This document shows, one piece after another, positions 1 through 8,506 of a DNA stretch of 64,000 bases (the stretch's first letter is position 1; each line of letters begins with the position of its first letter). This stretch comes from Actinomadura mexicana (GTDB taxonomy: Bacteria; Actinomycetota; Actinomycetes; Streptosporangiales; Streptosporangiaceae). Made by a program: the position numbers and the translations under genes. The stretch spans positions 62,001 to 126,000 of the forward strand of contig NZ_FZNP01000011.1 of assembly GCF_900188105.1 (NCBI RefSeq). The letters run 5' to 3'. The notes under the pieces are model-generated. The model was given only the letters and a program-made list of their open reading frames with translations. It was not told where the DNA came from and made no database searches.

Positions 1-240
1 TTCCGAGCCGCCGCAGCCGGTGCGCGATCTTCGTCCTGACGGGGTTCTCCGTGGGCGGTGCCATCGCCGTCAGGGCCGTGGCCCTGCATGGTCTCCGCCG
101 CGTCGGCGCCACCGGCCTTCGACGAAGAGCCGCCAGGCCGCGAGGCCCCGCGGGTAACGCGCTGACCTGGGACGACTTGAAGTTATCCACATTCTCGCGG
201 CTGCCTGTCCGGAACCGCCGGGCGAGGCAACATCAGTCCC
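1..240. other. Leading segment, no gene assigned
   Basis: No reading frame here has recognisable protein character. Open frames crossing this stretch are arginine/proline-rich and look like GC-driven shadows. It may hold the edge of a gene lying outside the window. Confidence 0.4.
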
Positions 241-1026
241 ATGGACGGAATCACCCTCACCTGGAAACGAACGGCCGCCGACTCGATCATCCCGATCGGT
301 CCAGACGCCTGTGTCGTCCCCGTCAAAGGGGCCGGCCTCGCCGAACGCGCAGCATCGTTGAGCAGCCTCCTTCCCCAGAAGGTCGTCATCGCGCGCCGCA
401 CGGCTGCATGGATATGGGGCCTGGACGTATTACCTCCGGGAGTGAGCGAGCTCGACTGGGACGTCGAACTCGTCACCCCCCGAACCCCCGAGGCTCCACC
501 AGACGCGGTCCCCATCACCGCCGACAACGTCGAATTGCCACCCGAACACGTAGTGGAGGAATCCGATGTACGCCTCACCTGCCCGACCCGCACCGCTCTT
601 GACTGCGCCCGCTGGCTCCCTCGCTATGAGGCGGTCGCGGCCCTTGACCAGTTCCTGCGGCGAGGCGTCGACGTCGAGGAACTCACCGCGATGGCCCGGA
701 CGCTGCGGGGGTACCGCGGCAACGAACGGCTGCGCCGGATCCTCCGACTCGGTGACCGCGGCGCGGCCTCCCCCGGCGAGAGTTGGATTCGCGTCGCCGT
801 TGTGAACACCGGCTTCCCGCTCCCCGAGACACAGATCCCGGTGCTGGGCGCGCAAGGTCGTTGGCTCTACATCGACCTCGGCTACCGCGAATTCCGCGTC
901 GGCCTCGAATACGACGGCGAACGCCACCACACCGGTCGAGACGCCAGGACCCACGACGCGCGCCGCCGTGGCTGGCTCGCCAAGGAGATGGGCTGGGAGG
1001 TCATCCCGTCACCAAGAACTTCCTGA
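241..1026 (+). pseudogene. AbiEi/DUF559-like protein, probable C-terminal frameshift
   Basis: The 261-residue product resembles the large actinobacterial family with an AbiEi-antitoxin-like N-terminal part (CPTRTALDCARW, about residues 113-124) and a Vsr/DUF559 nuclease-like C-terminal part (GLEYDGERHH, then DARRRGWLAKEMGWEVIP). Family members normally continue past GWEVIP with a V-T-K-x-F-L-x-R-P-A-P-Y-L stretch. Here that text appears in the neighbouring +1-base frame from about position 1008, while the annotated frame stops within five codons. A single missing G in the ccc-gtcacc run would explain it. The shifted frame has no early stop and runs antisense into the next gene, so the original end may be lost too. 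Function in the family is unproven; toxin-antitoxin membership is inferred from name only. Confidence 0.6.
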
Positions 1027-1166
1027 CCCGCCCCGCCCCTTACCTGGGCGCTCTGCTGACAGCGCTGCTCCAGCGCGGCTGGCAACCCGACAACGCCACG
1101 ATGGAGCACTCGCCTGCCTGGCGCACCTGGAACGCCGACCGCGCTGAACGTCAGGAGTTGCGGCGA

Positions 1167-1550
1167 TCATGTCAGCGGAGGTGGGGGCTGTCCCTTGTCG
1201 AGGAGATCGGCCAGGCGCTTGGGGGCTATGAGGCGGTAACTGTCCTCGATCAGCTCGGCCACCTCGTCCCAGTCGTGCTCGACGTCGAGTCGTGCGCCGA
1301 TCCAGCCCTTGGAGCCCACGTACTTCGGGACGAAGAAACGCTCGGGTGCCTCCGCGACCAGAGCTTCCTGCACACCGGGCCCGGCCTTGAACGTCAGAGA
1401 CAGGCCGTCCTCGGAGGTCATCGCGAAGAGCTTGTCGCGAACCCGGTAGGAGGGTGCTGTGTGACCGCCGAAAGGTTTCTCTGTCACCTCTGGCAACGGC
1501 ATACAGATTTCTCGGATCCGATTCAGGGCATCAAAGTCGTTCATCGTCAT
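1167..1550 (-). CDS. MmcQ/YjbR-family DNA-binding-like protein
   Basis: A 127-residue protein of the YjbR/MmcQ (CyaY-like fold) family, recognised by the early LPEVTEKPFGGHTAPSYRV stretch, the central lysine-containing strand (LSLTFKAGPG) and the late GWIGARLDVEHDWDEVAELI stretch. Members are small single-domain proteins sometimes annotated as DNA-binding; their biochemical role is not established. I start at the ATG at 1550 (MTMNDFDAL) because an AGAAAGAG purine run sits just upstream; the ATG at 1544 is also possible, while the longer upstream frame is arginine-rich and unlike the family. It is followed by a VOC gene on the same strand. Confidence 0.8.
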   Translation of the reverse strand: MTMNDFDALNRIREICMPLPEVTEKPFGGHTAPSYRVRDKLFAMTSEDGLSLTFKAGPGVQEALVAEAPERFFVPKYVGSKGWIGARLDVEHDWDEVAELIEDSYRLIAPKRLADLLDKGQPPPPLT

Positions 1551-1573
1551 TTTCTCTTTCTGTGGGCGGAAAG

Positions 1574-1939
1574 CTATTCGATGAGGGAGGAGTGAGGCCG
1601 CAGCACGCAGAACTCGTTGTTTCCGGGATCCGCAAGCATGACCCACGGCACGTCGGCGGACCGGCCGGCGCCGGTGCGGCGAGCACCTAGGGAGAAGATG
1701 CGCCGTGCCTCGGCCCCTTGGCCGTCCTGGTCAAGGTCTGTGTGCAGCCGGTTCTTCGCGGTCTTCGTGCGGTCGTCAGGGATGAAGCACAGCCGGGGAT
1801 AAGCGTCAGGGGCCGTGCCGACGAAGACCTCGTCGTCCGAGCGGTAGGGGACCGGCTGGTCAAGGACGGTCGGCCAGGATCCGGGGAGCGCGGACGTCTC
1901 CGGAGAGTCGATGACCAGGTGGTAGAGGCGCGATGCCAT
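1574..1939 (-). CDS. VOC-family (glyoxalase-like) protein
   Basis: A 121-residue single-module vicinal-oxygen-chelate fold protein. Diagnostic stretches are the N-terminal LYHLVIDSPE strand, the middle CFIPDDRTKTAKNRLHTDL (the usual K-x-K-N-R-L-H-x-D-L signature of the Glyoxalase_6 group) and the closing DVPWVMLADPGNNEFCVL. Such proteins are generic metal-binding or dioxygenase/antibiotic-resistance-like folds and no substrate can be assigned. It lies 23 bp upstream of the YjbR-like gene on the same strand, so the two are probably cotranscribed. Confidence 0.8.
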   Translation of the reverse strand: MASRLYHLVIDSPETSALPGSWPTVLDQPVPYRSDDEVFVGTAPDAYPRLCFIPDDRTKTAKNRLHTDLDQDGQGAEARRIFSLGARRTGAGRSADVPWVMLADPGNNEFCVLRPHSSLIE

Positions 1940-2468
1940 GCCCAGAGGCTAGCCGCAGGGTGCGACGCTGCGGGGTGAAGCAAGCGGCCGCGTCCCTCCC
2001 ACGAGCCGGTACCAAAGCGCGGCCTCAAAGTCCCCGCGCCCCGCGCAACGGGCGACCAAACGCCATGCCTGTGTCTGCCGTGGGCATGTGGCCGGTTCAG
2101 GGGTGGGCCGGGTTTCGGGGGGCCGGGGATGGGCGCGGCCCTGGGAAGCGGAGGGCCGCGTCCATCCCGGGGTTCGGGGCGGGGCCTGGTACCTGTCGCG
2201 CTTGACGCTTTGTCGGAGGGGACGGGGCGTCCGCGGCGTGTTGCGGTGCGTGGATCGATTCGGGGTTCCGAAGGCTGAGCTTCGGCTGGGTGCGGTGCGG
2301 GGGGCGGAGTGTTAATCCTTGCGGGTTGGTCTGGCAGGAGAACTGGATTCTTCCGCTCATCGGAAGGTGGGGTGCCGGCCGGCCGGGGGGAGGAGTTCGT
2401 TGTCTCCGCACGCGTGTCGAGGGGGATGCGGCTTGTGGAGCGGGCCCCGAGGTGGGGCGCTTGGGAAG
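1940..2468. other. Non-coding or decayed stretch
   Basis: Long frames cross this stretch on both strands, but their products are proline/arginine-rich or otherwise featureless. The GC-third-position pattern is blurred compared with neighbouring genes. Together with the hydrolase stub next to it, it looks like decayed sequence. Confidence 0.45.
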
Positions 2469-2591
2469 GGCGTATCTCGGCATGCCGGCGAACAAGTCCT
2501 TCTCCCGGCGGGTCTGCTCGATGTCGGCGATCGACAGGCGCGGGATCCGCGCGATCCACGGGAGGAGTTCCGGGTCGTGGGCGTAGGGCAT
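2469..2591 (-). pseudogene. N-terminal stub of an alpha/beta hydrolase (esterase/lipase) gene
   Basis: Reading from an ATG at 2591, about 41 residues look genuinely protein-like and match the typical start of actinobacterial alpha/beta-hydrolase (HSL/AES-type) esterases: MPYAHDPELLPW, then IPRLSIADIEQTRREK. After roughly residue 41 the frame becomes proline/alanine low-complexity and no catalytic core (HGGG, GDSAGG) can be found in any frame downstream. I read it as the surviving 5' end of a deleted gene. A real short protein is unlikely. Confidence 0.55.
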
Positions 2592-2992
2592 CTCGGGTTT
2601 CTTTGAAGGGGTGTCGTTAGTGTCGGACGGTTGGTGGCATCTGCCCAGCTGCGTGATGGGGCTGGTTCTGCGGGGGGTCGGAGGGGAGAGCGCCCGGTGT
2701 GGACTGCCTGGTCCGGCTGGGTCTGGGGTCAGATCGTGCGCATCTCCTGATGCTCCCCGTCAACCGGGCCGGGCTGGCCGGAGGCCGGCGGATCGAAGGG
2801 CGGCCGGCGTAGCGCTCGCCGAGGGCGGTGGGGGCCGTCGATGGGCGGGTGCCGGGGTGGCAGAGCGTTCGGTCTCACCGATCTGTTATTGCCAGACTGA
2901 TCATCCGTAGGCAGCCTCTGAGGTATGGGAGACGCGAAACCCGCCGTCCTTGCCCGGGCTCCCGCCGCCGCGCGCGGTGACGGGAGGCGGCG
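2592..2992. other. Intergenic region upstream of the osmoprotectant ABC operon
   Basis: No coding sequence recognised. The last ~110 bases are locally AT-richer (tctgttattgccagactgat near 2880) and probably hold the promoter of the ABC operon. A GGGAGGCGG ribosome-binding site ends just before the ATG at 2993. Confidence 0.4.
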
Positions 2993-3637
2993 ATGACCTT
3001 TTCCGAGTACCTCTCCGAACGCTGGCCCACGATCGCCCGGATGATGGGCGAGCACGCCGAGGTCGTCCTGATCGCCGTCGCGATCGCGGCCGTGGTCGGG
3101 ATCGGGCTCGGCGTCGCCGTGGAAGGGCGGCCGAGGGCGAGGGGGCTGGCCCTCGGCGTCACCGGCACCATGCTGACCGTCCCGTCGCTCGCGCTGTTCG
3201 GCTTGCTCATCCCGCTGTTCGGGCTGGGCCTGGCCCCCACCATCACCGCCCTCGCGCTGTACGCGGTGTTCCCGATCCTGCGCAACACCATCACCGGGCT
3301 GGACGGCGTGCCGAGCGCGGTGGAGGAGGCGGCGCGGGGGATGGGGATGAGCCCGCTGAGCCGGATGCTGCGGGTCAGGCTGCCGCTGGCCTGGCCGGTC
3401 GTGCTCACCGGCGTCCGGGTCGCCACGATCATGACGGTGGCGATCGCGGCGATCGCCGCCGCCGTGGCCGGTCCGGGGCTGGGCGAGCTGATCTTCGGGG
3501 GGCTGTCCCGCATCGGCGGAGCCAACGCGCTGAACGACACCCTCGCCGGAACGCTCGGCGTCGCCGTCCTGGCACTCGTCCTGGACGCGCTGTTCGTCCT
3601 GCTGTCCCGGCTCACCACCTCCAGGGGGCTGAGATGA
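2993..3637 (+). CDS. Osmoprotectant (glycine betaine/carnitine/choline) ABC permease, OpuCB/ProW type
   Basis: A 214-residue polytopic membrane protein with five or six predicted hydrophobic segments and the binding-protein-dependent transport inner-membrane domain. The EAA loop is visible as EEAARGMGMSPLSRMLRVRLPLAW (about residues 115-138), preceded by the family-typical FPILRNTITGLDGV. It should form one half of the channel that moves compatible solutes inward, driven by the ATPase encoded next. The start is fixed by a strong RBS. Its stop overlaps the start of the ATPase gene (ATGA), and permease, ATPase, second permease and lipoprotein follow in the classical four-gene order. Confidence 0.92.
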   Translation: MTFSEYLSERWPTIARMMGEHAEVVLIAVAIAAVVGIGLGVAVEGRPRARGLALGVTGTMLTVPSLALFGLLIPLFGLGLAPTITALALYAVFPILRNTITGLDGVPSAVEEAARGMGMSPLSRMLRVRLPLAWPVVLTGVRVATIMTVAIAAIAAAVAGPGLGELIFGGLSRIGGANALNDTLAGTLGVAVLALVLDALFVLLSRLTTSRGLR

Positions 3638-4644
3638 CCGAATCCGCCGCGACCGAGACCACGCAGGCCGCCCCGCCCGGACGGGAGATGATCCGGCTGG
3701 AGGGCGTCACCAAGCGATATCCCGGGCAGGACGCCCCGGCCGTCGGCGATCTCACGCTCAGCGTCCGGGACGGGGAGATCGTCGTGCTGCTGGGCCCGTC
3801 GGGCTGCGGTAAGACGACCACGCTGCGCCTGGTCAACCGGCTGATCGAACCGACCTCGGGCCGTATCCTCCTCGACGGGGAGGACGTCACGCGGGTCGAC
3901 GCCGACCGGCTGCGCCGCCGCATCGGCTACGTGATCCAGCAGGTCGGGCTGTTTCCGCACATGACGATCGCCGCGAACATCGGGCTCATCCCGCGGACGC
4001 TCGGCTGGAACGGCGAACGCGTCCGCGCCCGCGTCGACGAGCTGCTCGACATGGTCGGCCTCGACCCCGGCACGTACCGCGGCCGGTACCCGAAGGAGCT
4101 GTCCGGCGGGCAGCAGCAGCGCGTCGGGGTCGCCCGCGCCCTCGCCGCCGACCCGCCCGCGATGCTGATGGACGAGCCGTTCGGCGCACTCGACCCCATC
4201 ACGCGCGAGCGGCTGCAGGACGCGTTCCTGGAGATCCAGGCCCGGATCGGCAAGACGATCGTTCTGGTCACCCACGACCTCACGGAGGCGCTGAAGCTCG
4301 GCGACCGGATCGCGATCCTCGGACAGGGCGCGAGGCTCGTGCAGTACGACACGCCCGCGGCGATCCTCGCCGAGCCGGCCGACGGGTTCGTCGCGGAGTT
4401 CGTCGGGGCGGGGGCCGCGATGCGGCGGCTGCGGCTCGTCGAGGTCGGCTCGATCGAGTTGCTGCCCGCCGCGGAAGGCGCTCCGGCCGCGACCGTCCGC
4501 GCGGACCAGTCCCTGTACGAGGCCCTCGACGCGATGCTCCGTGCCGGGGCGGAGACCGCCACGGTCCTGGACGAGAACGGACGCCCCGCGGGCGCGGTCT
4601 CGTGGTCGGCGATCGTCCGGCGGACGCCGGAGACGCGGTCATGA
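3634..4644 (+). CDS. Osmoprotectant ABC transporter ATP-binding protein, OpuCA/ProV type
   Basis: A 336-residue ABC ATPase. Walker A is GPSGCGKTT (about residues 52-60), the Q-loop region IQQVGLFPHMT, the signature LSGGQQQRVGVARAL, Walker B MLMDEPFGALDP and the switch histidine VTHDL. A C-terminal extension of about 90 residues (from QSLYEALDAML) resembles a single partial CBS-like module, as in OpuCA proteins, where such domains sense ionic strength. The ATG at 3634 overlaps the stop of the upstream permease and the stop overlaps the downstream permease start, so all are translationally coupled. Confidence 0.93.
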   Translation: MTESAATETTQAAPPGREMIRLEGVTKRYPGQDAPAVGDLTLSVRDGEIVVLLGPSGCGKTTTLRLVNRLIEPTSGRILLDGEDVTRVDADRLRRRIGYVIQQVGLFPHMTIAANIGLIPRTLGWNGERVRARVDELLDMVGLDPGTYRGRYPKELSGGQQQRVGVARALAADPPAMLMDEPFGALDPITRERLQDAFLEIQARIGKTIVLVTHDLTEALKLGDRIAILGQGARLVQYDTPAAILAEPADGFVAEFVGAGAAMRRLRLVEVGSIELLPAAEGAPAATVRADQSLYEALDAMLRAGAETATVLDENGRPAGAVSWSAIVRRTPETRS

Positions 4645-5414
4645 CCGTCACGGCGGTGCCGGAGCGGACGAGGCCCGGCGACGAGGCCGCCGGGCGCTCC
4701 CTCCCCGGGCTCCTGGTCACCCCCGTCTTCCTCGTCGCCGTGTCGGCGGCCCTCTACCTGTACGTGCGCGGCCTGGACCTCGACGCGATCGAGCGCAGAT
4801 CCCTCGACCGGTCCGAGATCGCCCACCAGTTCCTCCAGCACATCAGGCTGGTCGCGGTGTCCACGGCGCTCGTCCTCGCGATCGCGATCCCGCTCGGCGT
4901 GCTGCTGACCCGGCCGCGGCTGAGCCGGCTGTCGGCGCCGTTCCTCGCGCTCGCCAACGTGGGCCAGGCCGTCCCCTCCATCGGGGTGCTCGTCCTGCTC
5001 GCCGTCACGGTCGGCATCGGCTTCCAGAAGGCGGTGGTCGCGCTCATCCTCGTGTCGGCCCTGCCGGTGCTGCGCAACACGATGGTCGGCCTGCAGGGCG
5101 TCGACCGGTCGCTCATCGAGGCGGGGCGCGGTATCGGCCTGTCCAGGGCGGCGGTCCTGTTCCGCGTCGAGCTGCCGCTCGCCGTTCCGGTGATCCTCGC
5201 CAGCGTCCGGGTCGCGGTGATCCTCAACGTGGGCAGCGCGACGCTGGCCGCGTTCACCAACGCGGGCGGGCTCGGCGAGCTCATCAACACGGGCATCTCC
5301 CTCAACCGGACCCCGATCCTGCTCACCGGAAGCGTCCTGACCGCCGTGCTCGCGATGGCCGCCGACTGGCTGATCGGCATCGTCGAGTTCGTCCTGCGCC
5401 CCCGCGGCCTCTGA
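4641..5414 (+). CDS. Osmoprotectant ABC permease, second subunit (OpuCD/ProW type)
   Basis: A 257-residue membrane protein with an N-terminal hydrophobic segment (about residues 23-43), a periplasmic-type stretch containing DRSEIAHQFLQHIRLV, then four or five further helices. It carries the same family signatures as the first permease: QAVPSIGVLVLL, LPVLRNTMVGLQGVDRSLIE and the EAA loop ending VELPLAVPVILASVRV. It would pair with the first permease as a heterodimeric channel. The ATG at 4641 overlapping the ATPase stop is preferred over an upstream in-frame ATG that would add 13 residues. Confidence 0.92.
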   Translation: MTVTAVPERTRPGDEAAGRSLPGLLVTPVFLVAVSAALYLYVRGLDLDAIERRSLDRSEIAHQFLQHIRLVAVSTALVLAIAIPLGVLLTRPRLSRLSAPFLALANVGQAVPSIGVLVLLAVTVGIGFQKAVVALILVSALPVLRNTMVGLQGVDRSLIEAGRGIGLSRAAVLFRVELPLAVPVILASVRVAVILNVGSATLAAFTNAGGLGELINTGISLNRTPILLTGSVLTAVLAMAADWLIGIVEFVLRPRGL

Positions 5415-5434
5415 AAACCCCGAGGAGAGTCACC

Positions 5435-6391
5435 ATGCGCAAGCTTCCCGCCGCCGCGTCCCTCGCCGCCGTCGCCCTGACCGCCGGATGCTTCAGCTCC
5501 ACCGGCACCGACGCCAAGGCCGGGAGCCTGGCCGAGGGCAACTCGCTGAAGGGCGTCACCCTCACCGTCGGTTCCAAGGAGTTCACCGAGCAGCTCGTCC
5601 TCTGCCAGGTCACCGCCCTCGCGCTGCGCTCGGCGGGCGCGGCCGTCAAGGAGAAGTGCGGGCTCCAGGGCAGCAACACCACGCGGGCCGCGCTGACGTC
5701 CGGCAGCATCGACCTCTACTGGGAGTACACGGGCACCGCCTGGGTCAACTACCTCAAGCAGACCGAGCCGATCGGCGACCCGGGCCGGCAGTACGCGGCC
5801 GTCGCGGAGCAGGACCTCGCGAAGAACAAGGTGAAGTGGCTGGCCGCCGCGCCCGCCAACAACACCTACGCACTCGCGGTGAAGACGACGACCATGCGGC
5901 GGCTCGGCATCGCGGACCTGTCGGGCTACGCGCGGCTGGCGAAGAGCGACCCGTCGAAGGCGTCCACGTGCGTGGCGAGCGAGTTCGCGGGACGCAGCGA
6001 CGGGTGGCCCGGCCTGCAGAAGGCCTACGGGTTCAGCCTGCCGAAGTCGGACGTGGCGACGCTGGCCGAGGGCGCCATCTACGACGCCGTCGGCAAGGGC
6101 GAGCCGTGCGCCTTCGGCGAGGTCGCCACCACCGACGGGCGCATCAAGGCGCTCGGCCTGACCCCGGTACCGGACGACAGGAAGTTCTTCCCCGTCTACA
6201 ACCCCGCCCTGACCGTCCGCGAGTCCGTCTACAGGGACGATCCCGCCATCGGGAGGATCGCGAACCCGATCGCCGCGGCGCTCACCGACTCGGTCCTGCG
6301 GGAGCTCAACGGCGAGGTCGACATCAAGGGCAAGCAGCCCGAGGAGGTCGCCGAGACGTGGCTGAAGTCCAGGGGCTTCATCGGCGGGTAG
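5435..6391 (+). CDS. Glycine betaine/choline-type substrate-binding lipoprotein (OpuCC/OsmX)
   Basis: A 318-residue extracytoplasmic binding protein. It begins with a lipoprotein signal peptide (MRKLPA, hydrophobic core, lipobox LTAGC with Cys19), followed by the OpuAC/OsmX fold: LTVGSKEFTEQLVLCQ, GLQGSNTTRAALTSGSIDLY, then WEYTGTAW, and GEPCAFGEVATTDGRIKALG. It should capture a quaternary-amine osmolyte outside the membrane and deliver it to the two permeases encoded just upstream. The start follows a CGAGGAGAG ribosome-binding site, 20 bp after the second permease gene. The operon ends at a strong hairpin. Confidence 0.92.
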   Translation: MRKLPAAASLAAVALTAGCFSSTGTDAKAGSLAEGNSLKGVTLTVGSKEFTEQLVLCQVTALALRSAGAAVKEKCGLQGSNTTRAALTSGSIDLYWEYTGTAWVNYLKQTEPIGDPGRQYAAVAEQDLAKNKVKWLAAAPANNTYALAVKTTTMRRLGIADLSGYARLAKSDPSKASTCVASEFAGRSDGWPGLQKAYGFSLPKSDVATLAEGAIYDAVGKGEPCAFGEVATTDGRIKALGLTPVPDDRKFFPVYNPALTVRESVYRDDPAIGRIANPIAAALTDSVLRELNGEVDIKGKQPEEVAETWLKSRGFIGG

Positions 6392-6417
6392 CCGCCGGAG
6401 GAGCGCGGCGGGCGGAC

Positions 6418-6447
6418 GGTCCGGGCGGTGCCCGAGCCGCCCGGACC
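6418..6447. terminator. Bidirectional hairpin terminator
   Basis: Perfect 11-bp inverted repeat GGTCCGGGCGG / CCGCCCGGACC with an 8-base loop. It sits between the end of the osmoprotectant operon and the end of the convergent cupin gene, so it can stop transcription from both sides. There is no U-tract, as is common in high-GC actinobacteria. Confidence 0.8.
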
Positions 6448-6451
6448 GGCG

Positions 6452-6967
6452 TCACACCATGTACTGGTCGTGGCGCCGGTACAGGTCCGTCCACTCCTCG
6501 TCGGTGAGCCGCCGCCCGGTCGCGGCGATCTCGGCGAGCTCCTCGAAGTAGGCCTCGCGGGGAGCGCCCGGCGTGAAGAGCAGGAGCATCGCCGCCGGCT
6601 CTCCCGACTCGTTGCGGAATCCGTGGACGCCGCCCTCGGGGACGAAGAGGAAGTCGCCCGCCGAGGTGTCCTTCCAGCCCGTGCCGTCGTGCAGCCGGAC
6701 CGTCCCGGACAGGATGTAGAACGACTCGGTGATCGTCCGGTGGAAGTGCGGCATCGGACCGGAGGGCTTCGGCCCCATCTCCCAGCGGTAGAGGCCGAAC
6801 GCGCCGTTCGTCGAGCCGCCGGTGCCCAGGTAGTGCACCCGGGTCCCGCGGTGGACGCGGTCGCTGTCGGCCGCGCCGATGAGCAGGTCGGGCGCCGCCC
6901 CGGCGGGACGGAACGTCCCGCTGCTCTCGCCGCCGTCCCCGAAGTAGCGGGCGTCGGGATAGGTCAT
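6452..6967 (-). CDS. Cupin-domain protein co-transcribed with a GntP permease
   Basis: A 171-residue protein with one cupin barrel: GPMPHFHRTITESFYILSG gives the metal-binding H-x-H...E set of motif 1, and GDFLFVPEGGVHGFRN motif 2 with its histidine. It is likely a small-molecule isomerase, dioxygenase or sugar-acid-binding protein; the specific reaction cannot be assigned. The ATG at 6967 lies 2 bp after the stop of the upstream permease, so the two form an operon. A role in handling the acid or sugar-acid imported by that permease is inferred. Confidence 0.85.
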   Translation of the reverse strand: MTYPDARYFGDGGESSGTFRPAGAAPDLLIGAADSDRVHRGTRVHYLGTGGSTNGAFGLYRWEMGPKPSGPMPHFHRTITESFYILSGTVRLHDGTGWKDTSAGDFLFVPEGGVHGFRNESGEPAAMLLLFTPGAPREAYFEELAEIAATGRRLTDEEWTDLYRRHDQYMV

Positions 6968-6969
6968 GG

Positions 6970-8370
6970 CTACACCACCAGGTTCAGAAGGAGGACGAAC
7001 ACCAGGCCGCACACCGAGATCACGGTCTCCATCAAAGACCATGTCCTGATGTTCTGCCCGACGCTGAGCCCGAAGTACTCCTTGACCAGCCAGAAGCCCG
7101 CGTCGTTGACATGGGAGAAGAACAGCGAGCCCGCCCCGATCGCGAGGACGAGCAGCGACGTCTGACCGCTGTCGAGCGTGGTGGCCACCGGCGCGAGGAT
7201 CCCGGCCGCGGTGACCGTGGCGACGGTCGCCGAGCCGGTGGCGAGCCGGATGAGGACGGCGACCAGCCACGCCAGGAACAGCACCGACAGGTCGCTGTCC
7301 TTGACCCAGTCGGCGACCAGATCGCCGATCCCGGTGTCGACGAGCGTCTGCTTGAAGCCGCCGCCGGCGGCCACGATCAGCAGCGGGCCGGCGATGGGCG
7401 GCAGCGACCCGGCCAGCGAGGAGGCGATCGCCTCCCGGTCCATGCCGGAGCCGCGACCGAAGGTGAACATGGCGACGACGACCGCGATGATCAGCGCCAC
7501 CAGCGGGGTGCCGAGGTTGTCCAGGACGGTGCGTACCCGGCCGCCCTCGTCCAGGGCGATGTCGGCGACGGCCTTGCCCAGCATCAGCGCGACCGGGAGC
7601 AGCACGGTGAACAGGGTGACGGGGAAGGACGGGCGCCGCCGCGGCTCGGCGTCCACGGCGGCGTCGTCCCCGCTGTCCCGCTCGTCCGCGCCGGTGACGT
7701 AGAGCTCCGGCGCCGGGACGTCCACCCAGCGGGACGCGAACCGGGCGAAGACCGGGCCGGACAGGGCGATCGTGGGGAGCGCGACGGCGATGCCGAGGGC
7801 GAGCGTGAGGCCGAGGTCGGCCTTGAGGTTGTCGATCGCGACGAGCGGCCCCGGGTGCGGCGGGACCAGCCCGTGCATCGCCGACAGGCCCGCCAGCGCG
7901 GGGATCCCGACCGCGATGATCGACATCTGGGCGCGGCGCGCCACCAGCAGGATGACCGGCACCAGCAGGACGAGCCCGATCTCGAAGAACATCGGCAGCC
8001 CGATCAGCGCCCCGACGAGGGCCATCGCCCACGGCAGGAACCGGCGCCCGGTGCGCCCGATGATCGTGTCGACGATCTGGTCGGCGCCGCCGGAGTCCGC
8101 CAGGAGCTTGCCGAACATCGCGCCGAACGCGATCAGCGCGCCGACCCCGGCGGCGGTGTCGCCGAACCCCTTGACGAAGGCGTCGACGGTGTCGGCGACC
8201 GGCAGCCCCGCGACGATCCCGACCAGCAGCGAGCCGAGGGTCAGGCTCAGGAACGGATGCACCTTGAAGTAGGTGATCAGTATGACGATCAGGGCGATGC
8301 CGGCGAGCGCGGCCGGCACGAGCCTCCCGCTCGACGCCGCCGGCGCCGCGGCCAGCACGATCGGGTGCAT
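6970..8370 (-). CDS. GntP-family gluconate/sugar-acid:proton symporter
   Basis: A 466-residue inner-membrane carrier with about 12-14 hydrophobic segments. GntP/GntT hallmarks include GAMFGKLLADSGGADQIVD, MHGLVPPHPGPL, LGTPLVALII and the C-terminal GSLFFSHVNDAGFWLVKEYF. It should import gluconate or a related hydroxy-acid with protons. It shares an intergenic region with a divergent FadR-type regulator, the usual arrangement for a transporter controlled by its neighbouring GntR repressor. Substrate specificity within the family cannot be read from sequence alone. Confidence 0.92.
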   Translation of the reverse strand: MHPIVLAAAPAASSGRLVPAALAGIALIVILITYFKVHPFLSLTLGSLLVGIVAGLPVADTVDAFVKGFGDTAAGVGALIAFGAMFGKLLADSGGADQIVDTIIGRTGRRFLPWAMALVGALIGLPMFFEIGLVLLVPVILLVARRAQMSIIAVGIPALAGLSAMHGLVPPHPGPLVAIDNLKADLGLTLALGIAVALPTIALSGPVFARFASRWVDVPAPELYVTGADERDSGDDAAVDAEPRRRPSFPVTLFTVLLPVALMLGKAVADIALDEGGRVRTVLDNLGTPLVALIIAVVVAMFTFGRGSGMDREAIASSLAGSLPPIAGPLLIVAAGGGFKQTLVDTGIGDLVADWVKDSDLSVLFLAWLVAVLIRLATGSATVATVTAAGILAPVATTLDSGQTSLLVLAIGAGSLFFSHVNDAGFWLVKEYFGLSVGQNIRTWSLMETVISVCGLVFVLLLNLVV

Positions 8371-8468
8371 GCGTCATCCTCCTGGGAGCCGGAGCGAACG
8401 ATGATGTCGCCCGAGTGTGGCCGCTATAACCTGCCGTTAACAAGGGATAGCTCCGTAAAATCATATCT

Positions 8469-8491
8469 TTGTCCGAAGTTGTCCGGCTTCG
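8469..8491. promoter_or_regulatory. Candidate operator for the FadR-type regulator
   Basis: The divergent intergenic region carries a direct repeat TTGTCC (8469-8474 and 8479-8484, exactly 10 bp apart) overlapping an inverted repeat CGAAG (8474-8478) / CTTCG (8487-8491), just upstream of the regulator start. It is locally AT-rich on the permease side. Candidate operator by position and symmetry only. Confidence 0.4.
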
Positions 8492-8506
8492 TGTGATGAT
8501 TGGCGC

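Noticed and set aside
1687..2559. 290-codon minus-strand frame upstream of the VOC gene
   Set aside because: Proline/arginine-rich composition and an N-terminus unlike any family; it overlaps the real VOC gene in another frame.
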